Of a stretch of 61,112 nt of DNA, positions 10,620-19,952 are shown one piece after another. A program made the position numbers and the translations under genes. A model generated the notes under the pieces. It was not told where the DNA came from and did not search any database. It worked only from the letters and a program-made list of their open reading frames with translations. This DNA is from Pseudomonadota bacterium (GTDB taxonomy: Bacteria; Pseudomonadota; Gammaproteobacteria; Steroidobacterales; Woeseiaceae): positions 1 through 61,112 of the forward strand of contig JACZWL010000016.1 in the NCBI GenBank assembly GCA_022572185.1, written 5' to 3'. Position 1 is the first letter of the stretch. Each line of letters starts with the position of its first letter.

Positions 10620-11051
10620 ATGTCCGTCGAGCAGACGCTCTCAATAATTAAACCCGATGGCATTCGAAAAAACCTGATTGGCGAGATCTACCGCCGTTTT
10701 GAAAAAGCCGGCCTGCAAATCGTCGCCGCCAAAATGGTTCGATTGTCAGAAGAACGGGCAGAGAGTTTTTATGCTGTTCACAAGGAACGGCCGTTTTATA
10801 ATGACCTTGTCAAGTACATGACGTCCGGGCCGGTAATGGTCCAGGCCCTTGAGGGTGAGAACGCGATAAACAGAAATCGAGAAATCATGGGGGCGACCAA
10901 TCCGGCAGAGGCCGAAAAGGGAACCATCCGCGCGGATTTTGCCGAAAGTATTGAAGAGAATATCGTGCATGGCTCCGACGGCGCCGCAACAGCGGCACAG
11001 GAAATAACGTTTTTCTTCGGCGACGACGGGATTTGTCCACGCAGCCGCTAG
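10620..11051 (+). CDS. ndk: Nucleoside diphosphate kinase
   Basis: Ndk moves the gamma phosphate of ATP to other nucleoside diphosphates through a phosphohistidine. The 143-aa protein has the N-terminal [13 protein letters not shown] and the active-site motif NIVHGSDG with its histidine. The ATG is preceded by AAAGGA at good spacing. rlmN follows after 16 bp, the usual ndk-rlmN-pilW order in gammaproteobacteria. Length and motifs are normal. Confidence 0.97.
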   Translation: MSVEQTLSIIKPDGIRKNLIGEIYRRFEKAGLQIVAAKMVRLSEERAESFYAVHKERPFYNDLVKYMTSGPVMVQALEGENAINRNREIMGATNPAEAEKGTIRADFAESIEENIVHGSDGAATAAQEITFFFGDDGICPRSR

Positions 11052-11067
11052 TTATTGAATCGAATCG

Positions 11068-12174
11068 ATGGATGTCACAGCTGAAAAACTGAACCTGCTC
11101 GGAATGCGTCAACATGCGCTCGAGTCTTTTTTCGCAGAAAAAGGGGAAAGATCATTTCGTGCCCGTCAGGTTCTCCAGTGGATACATCAGCGGCGCATTA
11201 CGGATTTCGACCTGATGACGGATTTACCGAAGAGCCTTCGCGAGACCCTCGAGCTGGTGGCGAAGGTTGAAATACCGATAACGATTGCAGAAAACAAATC
11301 CGCCGACGGCACGATCAAGTGGCTGTTTGAATCGGGTGCAGGTCAGGCGGTGGAAACAGTATTCATTCCGGAGCCCGGCCGCGGCACGCTGTGTATTTCC
11401 TCGCAGGTTGGTTGCGCGCTTGACTGTGCGTTTTGCGCAACCGGAGCGCAGGGGTTTAACCGCAACCTGACAGCCGCCGAGATCATTGGGCAGGTCTGGC
11501 ATGCGAACGAGGTGTTGCCGCCGAGGGCGAACGGTGAGCCGGCAGTCACCAACATCGTTTTCATGGGCATGGGTGAGCCGCTTGCAAATTACCGCAGCGT
11601 GCTTCCCGTGCTCGATTTGTTGCTGTCTGACTTTGCCTACGGCTTGTCCCGCCGCAGAGTGACGATCAGTACGTCCGGCCTTGTGCCGAATATTGAGCGG
11701 CTTGGAGATGAATGCAATGTGTCGCTCGCGGTGTCTTTACATGCCCCGAATGACGAGCTGCGGGACCGACTTGTGCCGATCAACAAAGTCCACCCCATCG
11801 AAGAGTTGCTCGACTGCTGCTGGCGATATGCGGCCAAGCACTCAAATCGGTTTATAACCTTTGAGTACGTCATGCTTGGAGGCGTCAATGATTCCCTGGC
11901 TCACGCGGACGAGCTATACGGCCTCTTGCAGGACCGGCCGGCGAAAGTGAACTTGATTCCATTTAATTCGTTTGCAGGCAACGAGTTTGCCCGCTCCGAC
12001 AGGGCCCGCATCGCCCGGTTTCAGGATCGCCTCAGACAAAAGGGGCTTGTGACCACGACCCGCAAGACACGGGGAGAAGATATTGATGCAGCCTGCGGCC
12101 AGCTAGCTGGTAAGGTTAGTGATCGGGTACGAGTCAGGCTGAGCGAGAAAACGACCAGGATAGCAATGGCGTGA
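11068..12174 (+). CDS. rlmN: Dual-specificity rRNA/tRNA methyltransferase RlmN
   Basis: A radical SAM enzyme that methylates C2 of A2503 in 23S rRNA and A37 of some tRNAs. The 368-aa protein has the cluster motif CALDCAFCATG, the SAM motif GMGEPLANY, and the conserved C-terminal cysteine in DIDAACGQL that forms the methyl-transfer intermediate. Its stop codon overlaps the GTG start of pilW by 4 bp, implying translational coupling. Confidence 0.96.
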   Translation: MDVTAEKLNLLGMRQHALESFFAEKGERSFRARQVLQWIHQRRITDFDLMTDLPKSLRETLELVAKVEIPITIAENKSADGTIKWLFESGAGQAVETVFIPEPGRGTLCISSQVGCALDCAFCATGAQGFNRNLTAAEIIGQVWHANEVLPPRANGEPAVTNIVFMGMGEPLANYRSVLPVLDLLLSDFAYGLSRRRVTISTSGLVPNIERLGDECNVSLAVSLHAPNDELRDRLVPINKVHPIEELLDCCWRYAAKHSNRFITFEYVMLGGVNDSLAHADELYGLLQDRPAKVNLIPFNSFAGNEFARSDRARIARFQDRLRQKGLVTTTRKTRGEDIDAACGQLAGKVSDRVRVRLSEKTTRIAMA

Positions 12175-12932
12175 AGACGATTAGGGGAATTCTTATAGGC
12201 AGTGCCGCCTTCTTGCTGACGGCGGGCTGCATGTCATCGACGACAGGTACACGTAAGGCGTTTGAACCCAGCGCGGATGCTGCGTCACAGTATTATGAGC
12301 TCGGCGCCAGATACTACAAAAACGGTAGTTATGATTTGGCGAAGCAACGTCTGAAGCTTGCGCTCGAGCTCGATCCAAAGTTGGCGACAGCTCACATGAT
12401 GCTCGCGTTGACTTACGAGCAGTTGGACAACATGCGGCTCGCTACGAAGCACTACAACGAAGCCGTACGTCTTGCGCCGAATAGTTATGACACTCGAAAT
12501 GCCTACGCTGTTTTCTTATGCCGGCAGCAGCGTTTTGACGAGGCGATGAAGCAATTCGATCGGGCCTTGAAAGTACCGGACAATGAATCTCCCGAACTCG
12601 TGATGACCAATGCCGGTGCTTGCATGACCCAGAAACCGGACTACGAAAGGGCAGAAAAATATTTCCGCGATGCGTTACAGGAAAGGCCGACCCACGGTGA
12701 GGCGCTCCTGCAACTTGCGGCACTGAAACGCAAGACCGGTGATAACTTGCACGCACGTGCATTCCTGCAGCGATACCATGAACGTAACAAAATGTCCGCG
12801 GCGACGCTGTATCTGGGTGTACAAATCGAAAAAGCCCTCGGTGACGATCGCGCCGCTACGGATTACGCGAATCAGTTACTGAACGAATTCCCGAATTCGC
12901 TCGAAGCAAGACAGGTACGGGAAGCGCGATAG
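12171..12932 (+). CDS. pilW: Type IV pilus biogenesis/stability lipoprotein PilW (PilF)
   Basis: An outer-membrane lipoprotein pilotin needed for the type IV pilus secretin. The 253-aa product has a signal peptide with lipobox LLTAGC (mature cysteine 20) and about six tetratricopeptide repeats, for example ASQYYELGARYYKNGSYDLA followed by LDPKLATAHMMLALTYEQL. The start is GTG, overlapping the rlmN stop. It is called PilF in Pseudomonas and PilW in other genomes. The other pilus genes are not in the window, which is normal for this locus. Confidence 0.88.
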   Translation: MKTIRGILIGSAAFLLTAGCMSSTTGTRKAFEPSADAASQYYELGARYYKNGSYDLAKQRLKLALELDPKLATAHMMLALTYEQLDNMRLATKHYNEAVRLAPNSYDTRNAYAVFLCRQQRFDEAMKQFDRALKVPDNESPELVMTNAGACMTQKPDYERAEKYFRDALQERPTHGEALLQLAALKRKTGDNLHARAFLQRYHERNKMSAATLYLGVQIEKALGDDRAATDYANQLLNEFPNSLEARQVREAR

Positions 12933-12933
12933 C

Positions 12934-13875
12934 ATGACCCCCGAAGAAGGCGCTAATCAGATGCGTGAGTCGTCCCGCGATGGCACTGCCAGCCCGGTCG
13001 GCGGCGAGCGCCTCGCGGATACCAGGCGCGCGCGTGGCATTTCTGTTCATGAAATAGCGAAAGAACTGCATATTGATGTGCCGAAGGTGCGCGCCCTCGA
13101 GGAGAATCGCTTCGACGTACTCGGTGCGCCGGTGTTCGCCAAAGGTCACCTGCGCAAATATGCTGAACTCGTTGGCGTCCCGGTCGACGACATACTTGCA
13201 GATTATGCTCAGTTGAATCGCTCTGCCGGCGCACCGCCGGTTGTAGGGCCGCCTCGGAAAGTACCCCGTGAGATATCGATAGGGCCCCCGGTCGCCGGAG
13301 TAGGCGTCATTCTGGTGCTTGCCTTCGCCGCGTGGTGGTGGTTCAGCCTGGAGCAGACGGTGGAGCGCGTCACCGTGCAGCCGGCAACTCTGGCTCCATT
13401 CGCATCTGAACGTGGCAGCAATCTATCTGAAAGTGAAAACAGTCCATCCGAGCCTCAGGACGATCCTTCCCCTGAGGTGGATGACAGTGCGCCGCCTCTC
13501 GATGATGAAGCGCCGGCCGATCTCGCGGCGGAAGCGTTGGTCTTTGCGGGGGAACCGGCGTCCGAACCTCAGTTCGGCCTGATTGTGGCAGAGCAGATAC
13601 CGTCCGGCAGCAATGTCGTGGCTGGCAGCAGCGTCGAGCTCGTACTTTCATTCACCGGGGATTGCTGGACGGAAGTCACCGATGCGACGGGGCGCCGCCT
13701 GTATTTCGACCTTGGCACCGAAGGCCGGTCCGCGACGCTGAACGGTGTTGAGCCGCTTGACGTGCTTCTCGGTAACAGCCCGAATGTCAGCATGCGGGTA
13801 AACGGATTCGATTACAGTATCCCGGCCGCGAACCGCCGCGGCAATATTGCCAGACTGACCATTTACGGCCTGTAG
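12934..13875 (+). CDS. rodZ: Cytoskeletal helix-turn-helix protein RodZ
   Basis: RodZ links the MreB cytoskeleton to the cell-wall elongation machinery. The 313-aa protein has the expected order: an N-terminal helix-turn-helix of the HTH_25 type (RLADTRRARGISVHEIAKEL and FAKGHLRKYAELVGV), a basic juxtamembrane stretch, one membrane helix (VGVILVLAFAAWWWF at about 126-140), a low-complexity acidic linker with many D, E, P and S residues, and a C-terminal DUF4115 beta domain (SFTGDCWTEVTDATGRRLY). ispG, usually between rodZ and hisS, is absent; only 37 bp separate the two. Confidence 0.92.
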   Translation: MTPEEGANQMRESSRDGTASPVGGERLADTRRARGISVHEIAKELHIDVPKVRALEENRFDVLGAPVFAKGHLRKYAELVGVPVDDILADYAQLNRSAGAPPVVGPPRKVPREISIGPPVAGVGVILVLAFAAWWWFSLEQTVERVTVQPATLAPFASERGSNLSESENSPSEPQDDPSPEVDDSAPPLDDEAPADLAAEALVFAGEPASEPQFGLIVAEQIPSGSNVVAGSSVELVLSFTGDCWTEVTDATGRRLYFDLGTEGRSATLNGVEPLDVLLGNSPNVSMRVNGFDYSIPAANRRGNIARLTIYGL

Positions 13876-13912
13876 TCGTTCCGTTTGTCGCGGTCCATTG
13901 GGATGATTTGTT

Positions 13913-15265
13913 GTGAAACCTAAAGCCATTCGCGGAATGAATGATGTGCTTCCCGAGGCGTCCGGCACCTGGCGTTTTGTGGAGACGATCGTTCGTGAGG
14001 TAATCGAGTCGTATGGCTATCAGGAAATTCGCGTGCCCATCCTCGAGCAGACTGAATTGTTTCGCCGCTCTATCGGCGAGGTCACGGATATTGTCGAGAA
14101 GGAAATGTACACTTTCCTTGACCGCAACGAAGAGAGCGTGACGATGCGCCCCGAAGCGACTGCCGGGATGGTGCGTGCCGGTATCAGTCACGGGCTTTTC
14201 CACAATCAACGGCAGAAACTCTGGACGGCCGGTCCGATGTTCCGCTACGAGAAACCGCAGAGCGGGCGCTACCGCCAGTTCCACCAGATCGATGTCGAGG
14301 CGATGGGCTACGCCGGGCCGGATGTGGACGCCGAACTGATCATCATGTCCGCCAGGATGTGGCAGGAACTGGGTTTATCCCGCCTGGTGCTCGAGCTGAA
14401 TTCGCTGGGATCCCTGGAAACCCGCCGAAAATATCGTGAATCGCTGGTCAATTACTTCTCGGCCGTGAAATCGAAGCTGGATGAAGATAGTATTCGCCGC
14501 CTCGAGCAGAACCCGCTTCGTATCCTGGACAGCAAGAACCCTGACATGCAGGAGCTGATCGCGGATGCACCGATTATGCTCGACTACCTCGACGATGAAT
14601 CGGCGCAGCATTTTACGGAGCTGAAGGTGCTTCTGGATGCCGCAGGCATCTCCTACAGCGTCAATCCGAGACTCGTCAGGGGGCTGGACTATTACAATCG
14701 GACAGTATTCGAGTGGGCTACCGACGCCCTGGGATCTCAGGGTGCGATCTGCGCAGGCGGCCGTTACGATGGCCTGGTCGAAAAACTCGGCGGCAGATCG
14801 ACTCCGGCTATCGGCTGGGCGATGGGTGTGGAGCGACTTGTCGGCCTGTTCGAGGAATGCGGCGGTAAGGCGCCGGACGCGGGCCCGGACGTGTATATCG
14901 TGGCGGTTGGCCAGGCTGCCCTGGTCCGGGGCTTCGAAATTTCGGAAAATCTTCGAGAGGCTATAGCCGGCATTCGCATAGAGTTGAACCTGGGTGGCGG
15001 CAGTTTCAAGTCACAACTGAAGCGTGCCGACAAGAGCGGTGCAGAATTTGCTTTGGTACTGGGCGACGACGAGGTCGCGGAGAACCGGGCGGGGCTGAAG
15101 CCCCTGCGGACTGATCAGGATCAGGCAAGCGTTGCGCTTGAGCATCTGGCCGTCGAGCTAGCTGGCCGGCTGCGAAGGAATGAAGACTCAGGTCTTGATC
15201 ATCGGAGCGCAGACCAGGATCCTGTTTCGACAGCAAAGAAACAGACTGGATATACAAGGGCGTAA
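13913..15265 (+). CDS. hisS: Histidyl-tRNA synthetase
   Basis: A class II aminoacyl-tRNA synthetase that charges tRNA-His. The GTG start gives MKPKAIRGMNDVLPE, the normal N-terminus. Motifs include class II motif 2 (MFRYEKPQSGRYRQFHQID), the histidine-specific LVRGLDYYNRTVFE and GGRYDGLVEKLGG, and the anticodon-binding C-terminal domain. At 450 aa it has about 25 extra hydrophilic residues at the end (from about RRNEDSGLDHRSADQD) compared with the E. coli enzyme. It is followed immediately by yfgM. Confidence 0.96.
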   Translation: MKPKAIRGMNDVLPEASGTWRFVETIVREVIESYGYQEIRVPILEQTELFRRSIGEVTDIVEKEMYTFLDRNEESVTMRPEATAGMVRAGISHGLFHNQRQKLWTAGPMFRYEKPQSGRYRQFHQIDVEAMGYAGPDVDAELIIMSARMWQELGLSRLVLELNSLGSLETRRKYRESLVNYFSAVKSKLDEDSIRRLEQNPLRILDSKNPDMQELIADAPIMLDYLDDESAQHFTELKVLLDAAGISYSVNPRLVRGLDYYNRTVFEWATDALGSQGAICAGGRYDGLVEKLGGRSTPAIGWAMGVERLVGLFEECGGKAPDAGPDVYIVAVGQAALVRGFEISENLREAIAGIRIELNLGGGSFKSQLKRADKSGAEFALVLGDDEVAENRAGLKPLRTDQDQASVALEHLAVELAGRLRRNEDSGLDHRSADQDPVSTAKKQTGYTRA

Positions 15266-15268
15266 TTT

Positions 15269-16012
15269 GTGGACGAACTACTTTCTGAAAAAGAACAAAT
15301 TGAGGCGATGCGAGACTGGTGGCGGGAGAATGGCCGCTACGTGATTGGCGGCATTGTGCTCGGTGTCGGAATACTGGTTGGCTGGAATCAATGGAAGGAA
15401 TATCGGCTGACAGCACGGCTGGAAGCATCAGCACGCTACGAGACGCTGGCAAAACAGGTCAGTGGCGGCATGCTCGAGGCATCCGAGGCCACCGCCAACG
15501 AATTATACGAAAACTACGGGTCGACGAGCTATGCGGCACTGGCGAGGCTTGCGATGGCCAGACTCTATATGGACAGGAGCCGTGATCAGGATGCAGCGGA
15601 TACGCTCAATGCACTGCTTGCGATACGCGGTGGTGCCGAATCGCAGATGGTCGGCCGGCTTCGCCTCGCCAAGATATACCTCTACCAGGACAAGCCGCAG
15701 GACGTCGTCGATTTGCTCTCAGGCTTTGAAGACAGTGCGTTTGCGGCAAGATACGACGAACTTCTTGGTGACGCGCACACCGCCCTGGGGCAAATCAGGG
15801 ACGCCGCCGCCGCCTATAAGCGTGCAATGGCTGACGACCCCAGGGCACCAACGGTCAATCGGTCTCTGATTCAGATGAAGATTGTCGATCTGCCGGACGA
15901 CGAGCCCGCCATGGACGGGGCTGCGGCCGAGGAGCCCGCGGCCGATGAGTCTGTCGAACCCGCAGCCGATGAAATTGTCGAACCTGCGGTCGACTCCGGG
16001 GACGATCAATGA
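15269..16012 (+). CDS. yfgM: YfgM family ancillary SecYEG translocon subunit
   Basis: YfgM is an inner-membrane protein with a periplasmic TPR domain that associates with SecYEG and periplasmic chaperones. The 247-aa product has a short cytoplasmic N-terminus (EKEQIEAMRDWWRENGRYV), one membrane segment (IGGIVLGVGILVGW) and TPR-like helices. The last 40 or so residues are a low-complexity acidic tail built from repeats of EPAADE, longer than in E. coli. The start is GTG, 3 bp after hisS. The stop overlaps the bamB start (ATGA). Confidence 0.88.
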   Translation: MDELLSEKEQIEAMRDWWRENGRYVIGGIVLGVGILVGWNQWKEYRLTARLEASARYETLAKQVSGGMLEASEATANELYENYGSTSYAALARLAMARLYMDRSRDQDAADTLNALLAIRGGAESQMVGRLRLAKIYLYQDKPQDVVDLLSGFEDSAFAARYDELLGDAHTALGQIRDAAAAYKRAMADDPRAPTVNRSLIQMKIVDLPDDEPAMDGAAAEEPAADESVEPAADEIVEPAVDSGDDQ

Positions 16013-17217
16013 GATTCCTGACCCGCCTTTTACTGCTTGGCACGGCCTCGGGCCTGATGGGCATGATTGCGGGCTGCGGCCTGTTCGGCGGTGACGACGA
16101 CGTATTGCCGCCGAAAAAGCTGATCAAATTCGAGGCGACCTTGCCGGTCAAGAAAATCTGGTCGGCCAAGCTTGGTAAAGGGTCTGAGTTCTTAAGAGTA
16201 GGACTATCACCGGCAGGTGATGGCAAGCGAATTTATGCTGCAAGTCGTAACGGCCTTGTAAGTGCTTTCAATCCCGAGACTGGCAAAAGAATCTGGCGGG
16301 TCGAAGTCGACGTGTTGTTATCGGCCGGTCCCGGCACCGGAGAAAATTATGTGGTGGTCGCCGGCAGCGATGGCGACCTCATTTGTCTCGCCGCCAACGA
16401 CGGCCGCGAAGTCTGGCGGATTAACATCAATGGCGAATCGCTTGCCCGGCCGCTGATAAGAAACGACTCTGTCGTCGTTCAAACGATCGATGGGAAGCTG
16501 CAGGTTTTTTCTGTGTTCGACGGTAAAAAACTATGGTCGATCGAGCAAAGCGCGCCGCGCCTTACGTTGCGCGGTACCTCGTCGCCGGTCATCGTCGGCA
16601 CAACGGTTGTCGCGGGATTTGACAACGGGCGTCTCGTCGGCACCAGCCTCAGCTCGGGGGTGACGCAATGGGAGGCAATGTTATCGCCGCCGTCAGGACG
16701 GTCAGATCTCGATCGCCTGTCGGACGTAGACGGTTCGGTGGTGGTAGTCGGCCAGGATATCTACGCCGCAGGATACCAGGGAAAGCTTGCGGCCGTTGCG
16801 TCGGAGTCCGGACGGATTATTTGGGCGAGGGACATCTCGACCCATGTCGGCGTAGCCGTCGATTTCGCTAATGTCTATTCAATTGATGAATCCGGAGAAG
16901 TTATTGCGCTGTTGCGGCGCAATGGCTCCGAGGTCTGGCGTCAGGATGCGTTATTGCGGCGGGAACCGACGTCGCCCGTCGCATTCGACAACGCCGTTGC
17001 AATCGGTGACTTTGAGGGCTACGTCCACCTGTTCAGCAATATCGATGGCCGCCCGGTCGCGAGAATCCGCGTTGGCAAAGGACTGTTGTCGGGAGCACCG
17101 GTCGTGATTGGTGGCCGGCTTTATGTGCAGAGTGAGTCCGGTGTGCTCGAAGCCTATGCCGTCCGGCGGCCGGAGAGGAAACGTGACGCGCCAGACATAG
17201 CGACCGAGGAAACCTAG
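16009..17217 (+). CDS. bamB: Outer-membrane assembly lipoprotein BamB
   Basis: BamB is the beta-propeller lipoprotein of the BAM complex that inserts beta-barrel proteins into the outer membrane. The 402-aa product has a signal peptide with lipobox MIAGC (cysteine 23) and PQQ-like propeller blades marked by repeats such as GKRIWRV, GREVWRI and GKKLWSI. It lies between yfgM and der as in E. coli. The C-terminal tail is basic then acidic and probably disordered. Confidence 0.95.
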   Translation: MRFLTRLLLLGTASGLMGMIAGCGLFGGDDDVLPPKKLIKFEATLPVKKIWSAKLGKGSEFLRVGLSPAGDGKRIYAASRNGLVSAFNPETGKRIWRVEVDVLLSAGPGTGENYVVVAGSDGDLICLAANDGREVWRININGESLARPLIRNDSVVVQTIDGKLQVFSVFDGKKLWSIEQSAPRLTLRGTSSPVIVGTTVVAGFDNGRLVGTSLSSGVTQWEAMLSPPSGRSDLDRLSDVDGSVVVVGQDIYAAGYQGKLAAVASESGRIIWARDISTHVGVAVDFANVYSIDESGEVIALLRRNGSEVWRQDALLRREPTSPVAFDNAVAIGDFEGYVHLFSNIDGRPVARIRVGKGLLSGAPVVIGGRLYVQSESGVLEAYAVRRPERKRDAPDIATEET

Positions 17218-17231
17218 TTGGACCACTAGGC
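17217..17231. repeat. Copy 1 of a short repeat GTTGGACCACTAGGC
   Basis: This 15-mer starts at the last base of bamB and occurs identically just before nrdR (46027-46041) and with one change, inverted, after the kinase gene (53501-53517). Here it is embedded in CCTAGT-TGGACC-ACTAGG, a 6-bp inverted repeat. Its function is unknown. Confidence 0.6.
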
Positions 17232-17254
17232 CACGATGGCTTCGGTTGAAACAA

Positions 17255-18661
17255 ATGCTGCCTGTCATTGCACTCATCGGTCGGCCGAATGTTGGCAAAT
17301 CGACATTATTCAACCGCCTGACCCGCTCGCGTGACGCGCTGGTCGCCGATTATCCGGGACTGACGCGAGACCGTCAGTATGGCTTCGGCAAGCTCGGCCC
17401 GATTCCCTACCTCGTCATAGACACGGGCGGCGTTGCCGGCGGCGAGGTTGGCATCAGGGAGTTGATGGTCGAGCAAACCGAACGCGCGCTGCGGGAAGCG
17501 GATGTGGCGATAGTCATGGTTGATGGGCGCTCGGGCCTTACCGCGGCCGATGAACATGTCGCCGAACTGGCACGCCGCCACGCCAAATCCAGCTGGCTCG
17601 CTGTCAACAAAGCGGAGGGCCTCGATTCGGCAATTGCTTGCGGCGAGTTTCACGGGCTCGGCGTCGGGGAACCAGTGGCGATTTCTGCTGCGCACGGCGA
17701 GCACATTGGCACACTCATGGATGAAGTGCTTGCGCCCTTCGCCACTGATCAGCCGCGAGACGCCGCAGCGGAGGAATCCGAAACGGATGCGGGAGTCGCA
17801 CTGCGTATTGCGGTAGTTGGGCGTCCCAATGTCGGCAAATCAACGCTGATCAACCGGCTTGTCGGCGAACAGCGCCTCGTGGTCTTTGAGGAGCCCGGTA
17901 CGACCCGCGACAGCGTTGCTGTGCCATTTGAGCGCGACGGGAAAAACTACGTGCTGATTGATACGGCCGGCGTCAGGCGCAAGGCAAAAGTCCACGAGAC
18001 AGTTGAGAAGTTCAGTGTAATCAAAGCATTGCAGGCAATGGAGCGGGCCCAGGTCGTCATCGCAGTGCTCGATGCCCAGGAAGGTGTTACGGAACAGGAC
18101 GTCAGTCTGATGGGGCTGATCGTGGAGCGGGGCAGGGCGCTGGTCGTCGTTGCCAACAAATGGGATGGTCTGTCGCGGGACCAGAAGCGTCATGTCAGAG
18201 ACGAGCTGGATCGGCGATTGCCGTTCCTGGGATTTGCAGAGCGCATGACAATCTCGGCCCTGCACGGTACTGCTGTTGGTGATTTGCTGCCGGCTGCAGA
18301 ACGCGCCTATAAGGCCGCAACGCGAGACATGTCTACAACGGAGCTCAACAAAGTCCTGGAAGAGGCGGTAATCGCCCATCCGCCGCCACTGGTCAGAGGC
18401 CGTCGTATTCGCCTCCGCTATGCGCATCAGGGCGGCCGCAACCCACCGGTCATCGTGATTCACGGCAATCAGACCGAGCGCTTGCCTGAAGCATACCGGC
18501 GCTACCTGATCAACAGATTTCGCAAGGTATTTCGATTGAAGGGAACGCCTGTACGCTTGTCGTTCAAGACCAGTGAAAACCCGTACAAGGGACGGCGCAA
18601 CAAGCTGACGCCCCGTCAGCAGCGCAAGCGCAAGCGCCTGATGAAGCACGTCAAACGATGA
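17255..18661 (+). CDS. der: GTPase Der (EngA)
   Basis: Der is an essential GTPase with two G domains that assists 50S ribosome assembly. The 468-aa protein has two P loops (GRPNVGKST in both), two sets of G3-G4 motifs (DTGG/NKAE in the first domain, DTAG/NKWD in the second), and a C-terminal KH-like domain with [20 protein letters not shown] and a lysine/arginine-rich tail. The ATG giving [14 protein letters not shown] is preferred over an in-frame TTG three codons upstream. A REP pair follows the stop. Confidence 0.96.
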   Translation: MLPVIALIGRPNVGKSTLFNRLTRSRDALVADYPGLTRDRQYGFGKLGPIPYLVIDTGGVAGGEVGIRELMVEQTERALREADVAIVMVDGRSGLTAADEHVAELARRHAKSSWLAVNKAEGLDSAIACGEFHGLGVGEPVAISAAHGEHIGTLMDEVLAPFATDQPRDAAAEESETDAGVALRIAVVGRPNVGKSTLINRLVGEQRLVVFEEPGTTRDSVAVPFERDGKNYVLIDTAGVRRKAKVHETVEKFSVIKALQAMERAQVVIAVLDAQEGVTEQDVSLMGLIVERGRALVVVANKWDGLSRDQKRHVRDELDRRLPFLGFAERMTISALHGTAVGDLLPAAERAYKAATRDMSTTELNKVLEEAVIAHPPPLVRGRRIRLRYAHQGGRNPPVIVIHGNQTERLPEAYRRYLINRFRKVFRLKGTPVRLSFKTSENPYKGRRNKLTPRQQRKRKRLMKHVKR

Positions 18662-18664
18662 GAG

Positions 18665-18739
18665 GAATCGCGGCTAAAGCCGTTGCTACGCTATTGGTTG
18701 TCGTGGGAACGGTTGCAGGAGCGGCTTTAGCCGCGATTC
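18665..18739. repeat. Inverted pair of REP elements between der and metX
   Basis: Two REP-family palindromes with core CGGCTAAAGCCG (about 18665-18689) and CGGCTTTAGCCG (about 18715-18739) face each other, separated by 25 bp. This is the BIME-like arrangement typical of REPs acted on by RAYTs. The palindrome centre differs from the copies flanking the RAYT gene (TAAA against TGAA), so it is a subfamily. Confidence 0.85.
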
Positions 18740-18745
18740 GCAAGC

Positions 18746-18754
18746 TGCTATAAC
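18746..18754 (+). promoter_or_regulatory. Extended -10 element for metX
   Basis: TGCTATAAC is an extended -10 motif ending 6 bp before the metX ATG. Transcription would start at or next to the start codon, implying a leaderless mRNA if the annotated start is right. No -35 is obvious; the REP pair lies just upstream. Confidence 0.35.
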
Positions 18755-18760
18755 AAACGC

Positions 18761-19864
18761 ATGGATATACAAAGCAAGACCATGCAGGTCTCAGGCAGGT
18801 TCCGGATGCATCGCGGTGGATTTCTGGAATCGCCGACGATCGCGTACGAGACCTGGGGCGAACTGGAGGGCAACGGGGACAACGCGGTACTCCTGTTCGG
18901 CGGGCTGTCTCCGTCCGCGCACGCTGCTTCGTCTCCGGAAAATCCTGCCGCCGGATGGTGGGAGGACATGATCGGTTCTGGCTTACCGCTGGATACCGAC
19001 CGCTACTTCATCATCTGCATCAATTCGCTCGGCAGCTGCTTCGGCACGACAGGCCCCGCATCCATCGACCCGCTGACCGGCGAGCGATACCGGCTGCATT
19101 TTCCGGTGCTCACGCTCGAAGATGTTGCCGAGGCCGGTTACGAAGTTCTGCAACATCTCGGCGTGGAAAAGTTATATGCGATCGTAGGATGTTCGATGGG
19201 TGGCATGACTGGGCTCGGGTTCTGCGTCAGGCATCCGGAGATCAGCGAATCACTCATGGCGATTTCGTCGGCTACCCGGGCGCTGCCATTTTCGATTGCG
19301 GTCAGATCCCTGCAGCGGGAGATTATCCGCCGGGACCCGAAATGGAAGGGTGGCGATTATGACCCCGCAGACCCGCCCGTTGTGGGACAACGACTGGCGC
19401 GTAAGCTCGGCATGATGACTTATCGATCGCCGGAGGAGTGGGAGCAACGATTCGGCCGCGAGCGGGTCACCGCCGAAGATCATGCGGGAAATCCGTTCTA
19501 TATTGATTTCGAGGTCGAATCTTATCTCGAATCACGAGCTGACAGGTTCGCGGGGCAGTTTGATCCGAATTGTTACCTGTATTTGTCCCGCGCGTCGGAC
19601 CTGTTCGACCTGGCCGAGCACGGCGGTTCGCTGAAATCAGGATTCAAGCGCCTCAGATTGAAACGGGCGATCGTCATCGGCGTCAGAACCGACATTCTTT
19701 ATCCACCACATCAACAAAAAGAACTCGCGGAGGGCTTGTCGGAAGTCGTCGATGATGTGCGCTACGTGCCGCTCGACTGCATCAGAGGGCACGACTCTTT
19801 CCTCGTGGACATGGACGCTTTCCGTCCCGTCTTGTGCAACTTTTTTGACACCTGCAACTGTTAA
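18761..19864 (+). CDS. metX: MetX-family homoserine or serine O-acyltransferase
   Basis: An alpha/beta-hydrolase-fold acyltransferase that acylates homoserine (methionine pathway) or, in some Xanthomonadales-like lineages, serine with succinyl-CoA (cysteine pathway). The 367-aa protein has the nucleophile elbow VGCSMGGM, the acyl-enzyme aspartate in RTDILYPP and the histidine in IRGHDSFLVD. The stretch INSLGSCFGTTGPASIDP resembles the serine O-succinyltransferase subgroup more than typical homoserine acetyltransferases (NVLGGCQGTTGP), so the substrate is uncertain. No Shine-Dalgarno motif precedes this ATG or the next in-frame one (18782). Confidence 0.85.
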   Translation: MDIQSKTMQVSGRFRMHRGGFLESPTIAYETWGELEGNGDNAVLLFGGLSPSAHAASSPENPAAGWWEDMIGSGLPLDTDRYFIICINSLGSCFGTTGPASIDPLTGERYRLHFPVLTLEDVAEAGYEVLQHLGVEKLYAIVGCSMGGMTGLGFCVRHPEISESLMAISSATRALPFSIAVRSLQREIIRRDPKWKGGDYDPADPPVVGQRLARKLGMMTYRSPEEWEQRFGRERVTAEDHAGNPFYIDFEVESYLESRADRFAGQFDPNCYLYLSRASDLFDLAEHGGSLKSGFKRLRLKRAIVIGVRTDILYPPHQQKELAEGLSEVVDDVRYVPLDCIRGHDSFLVDMDAFRPVLCNFFDTCNC

Positions 19865-19952
19865 GCCGAATATCCCACCGGTTGCAGTAGGTGCGCTGGG
19901 CATAGACTAAGCGAGCGCGCAGGGCCGCAATCGTCATCGTGAGGCATTCGGG

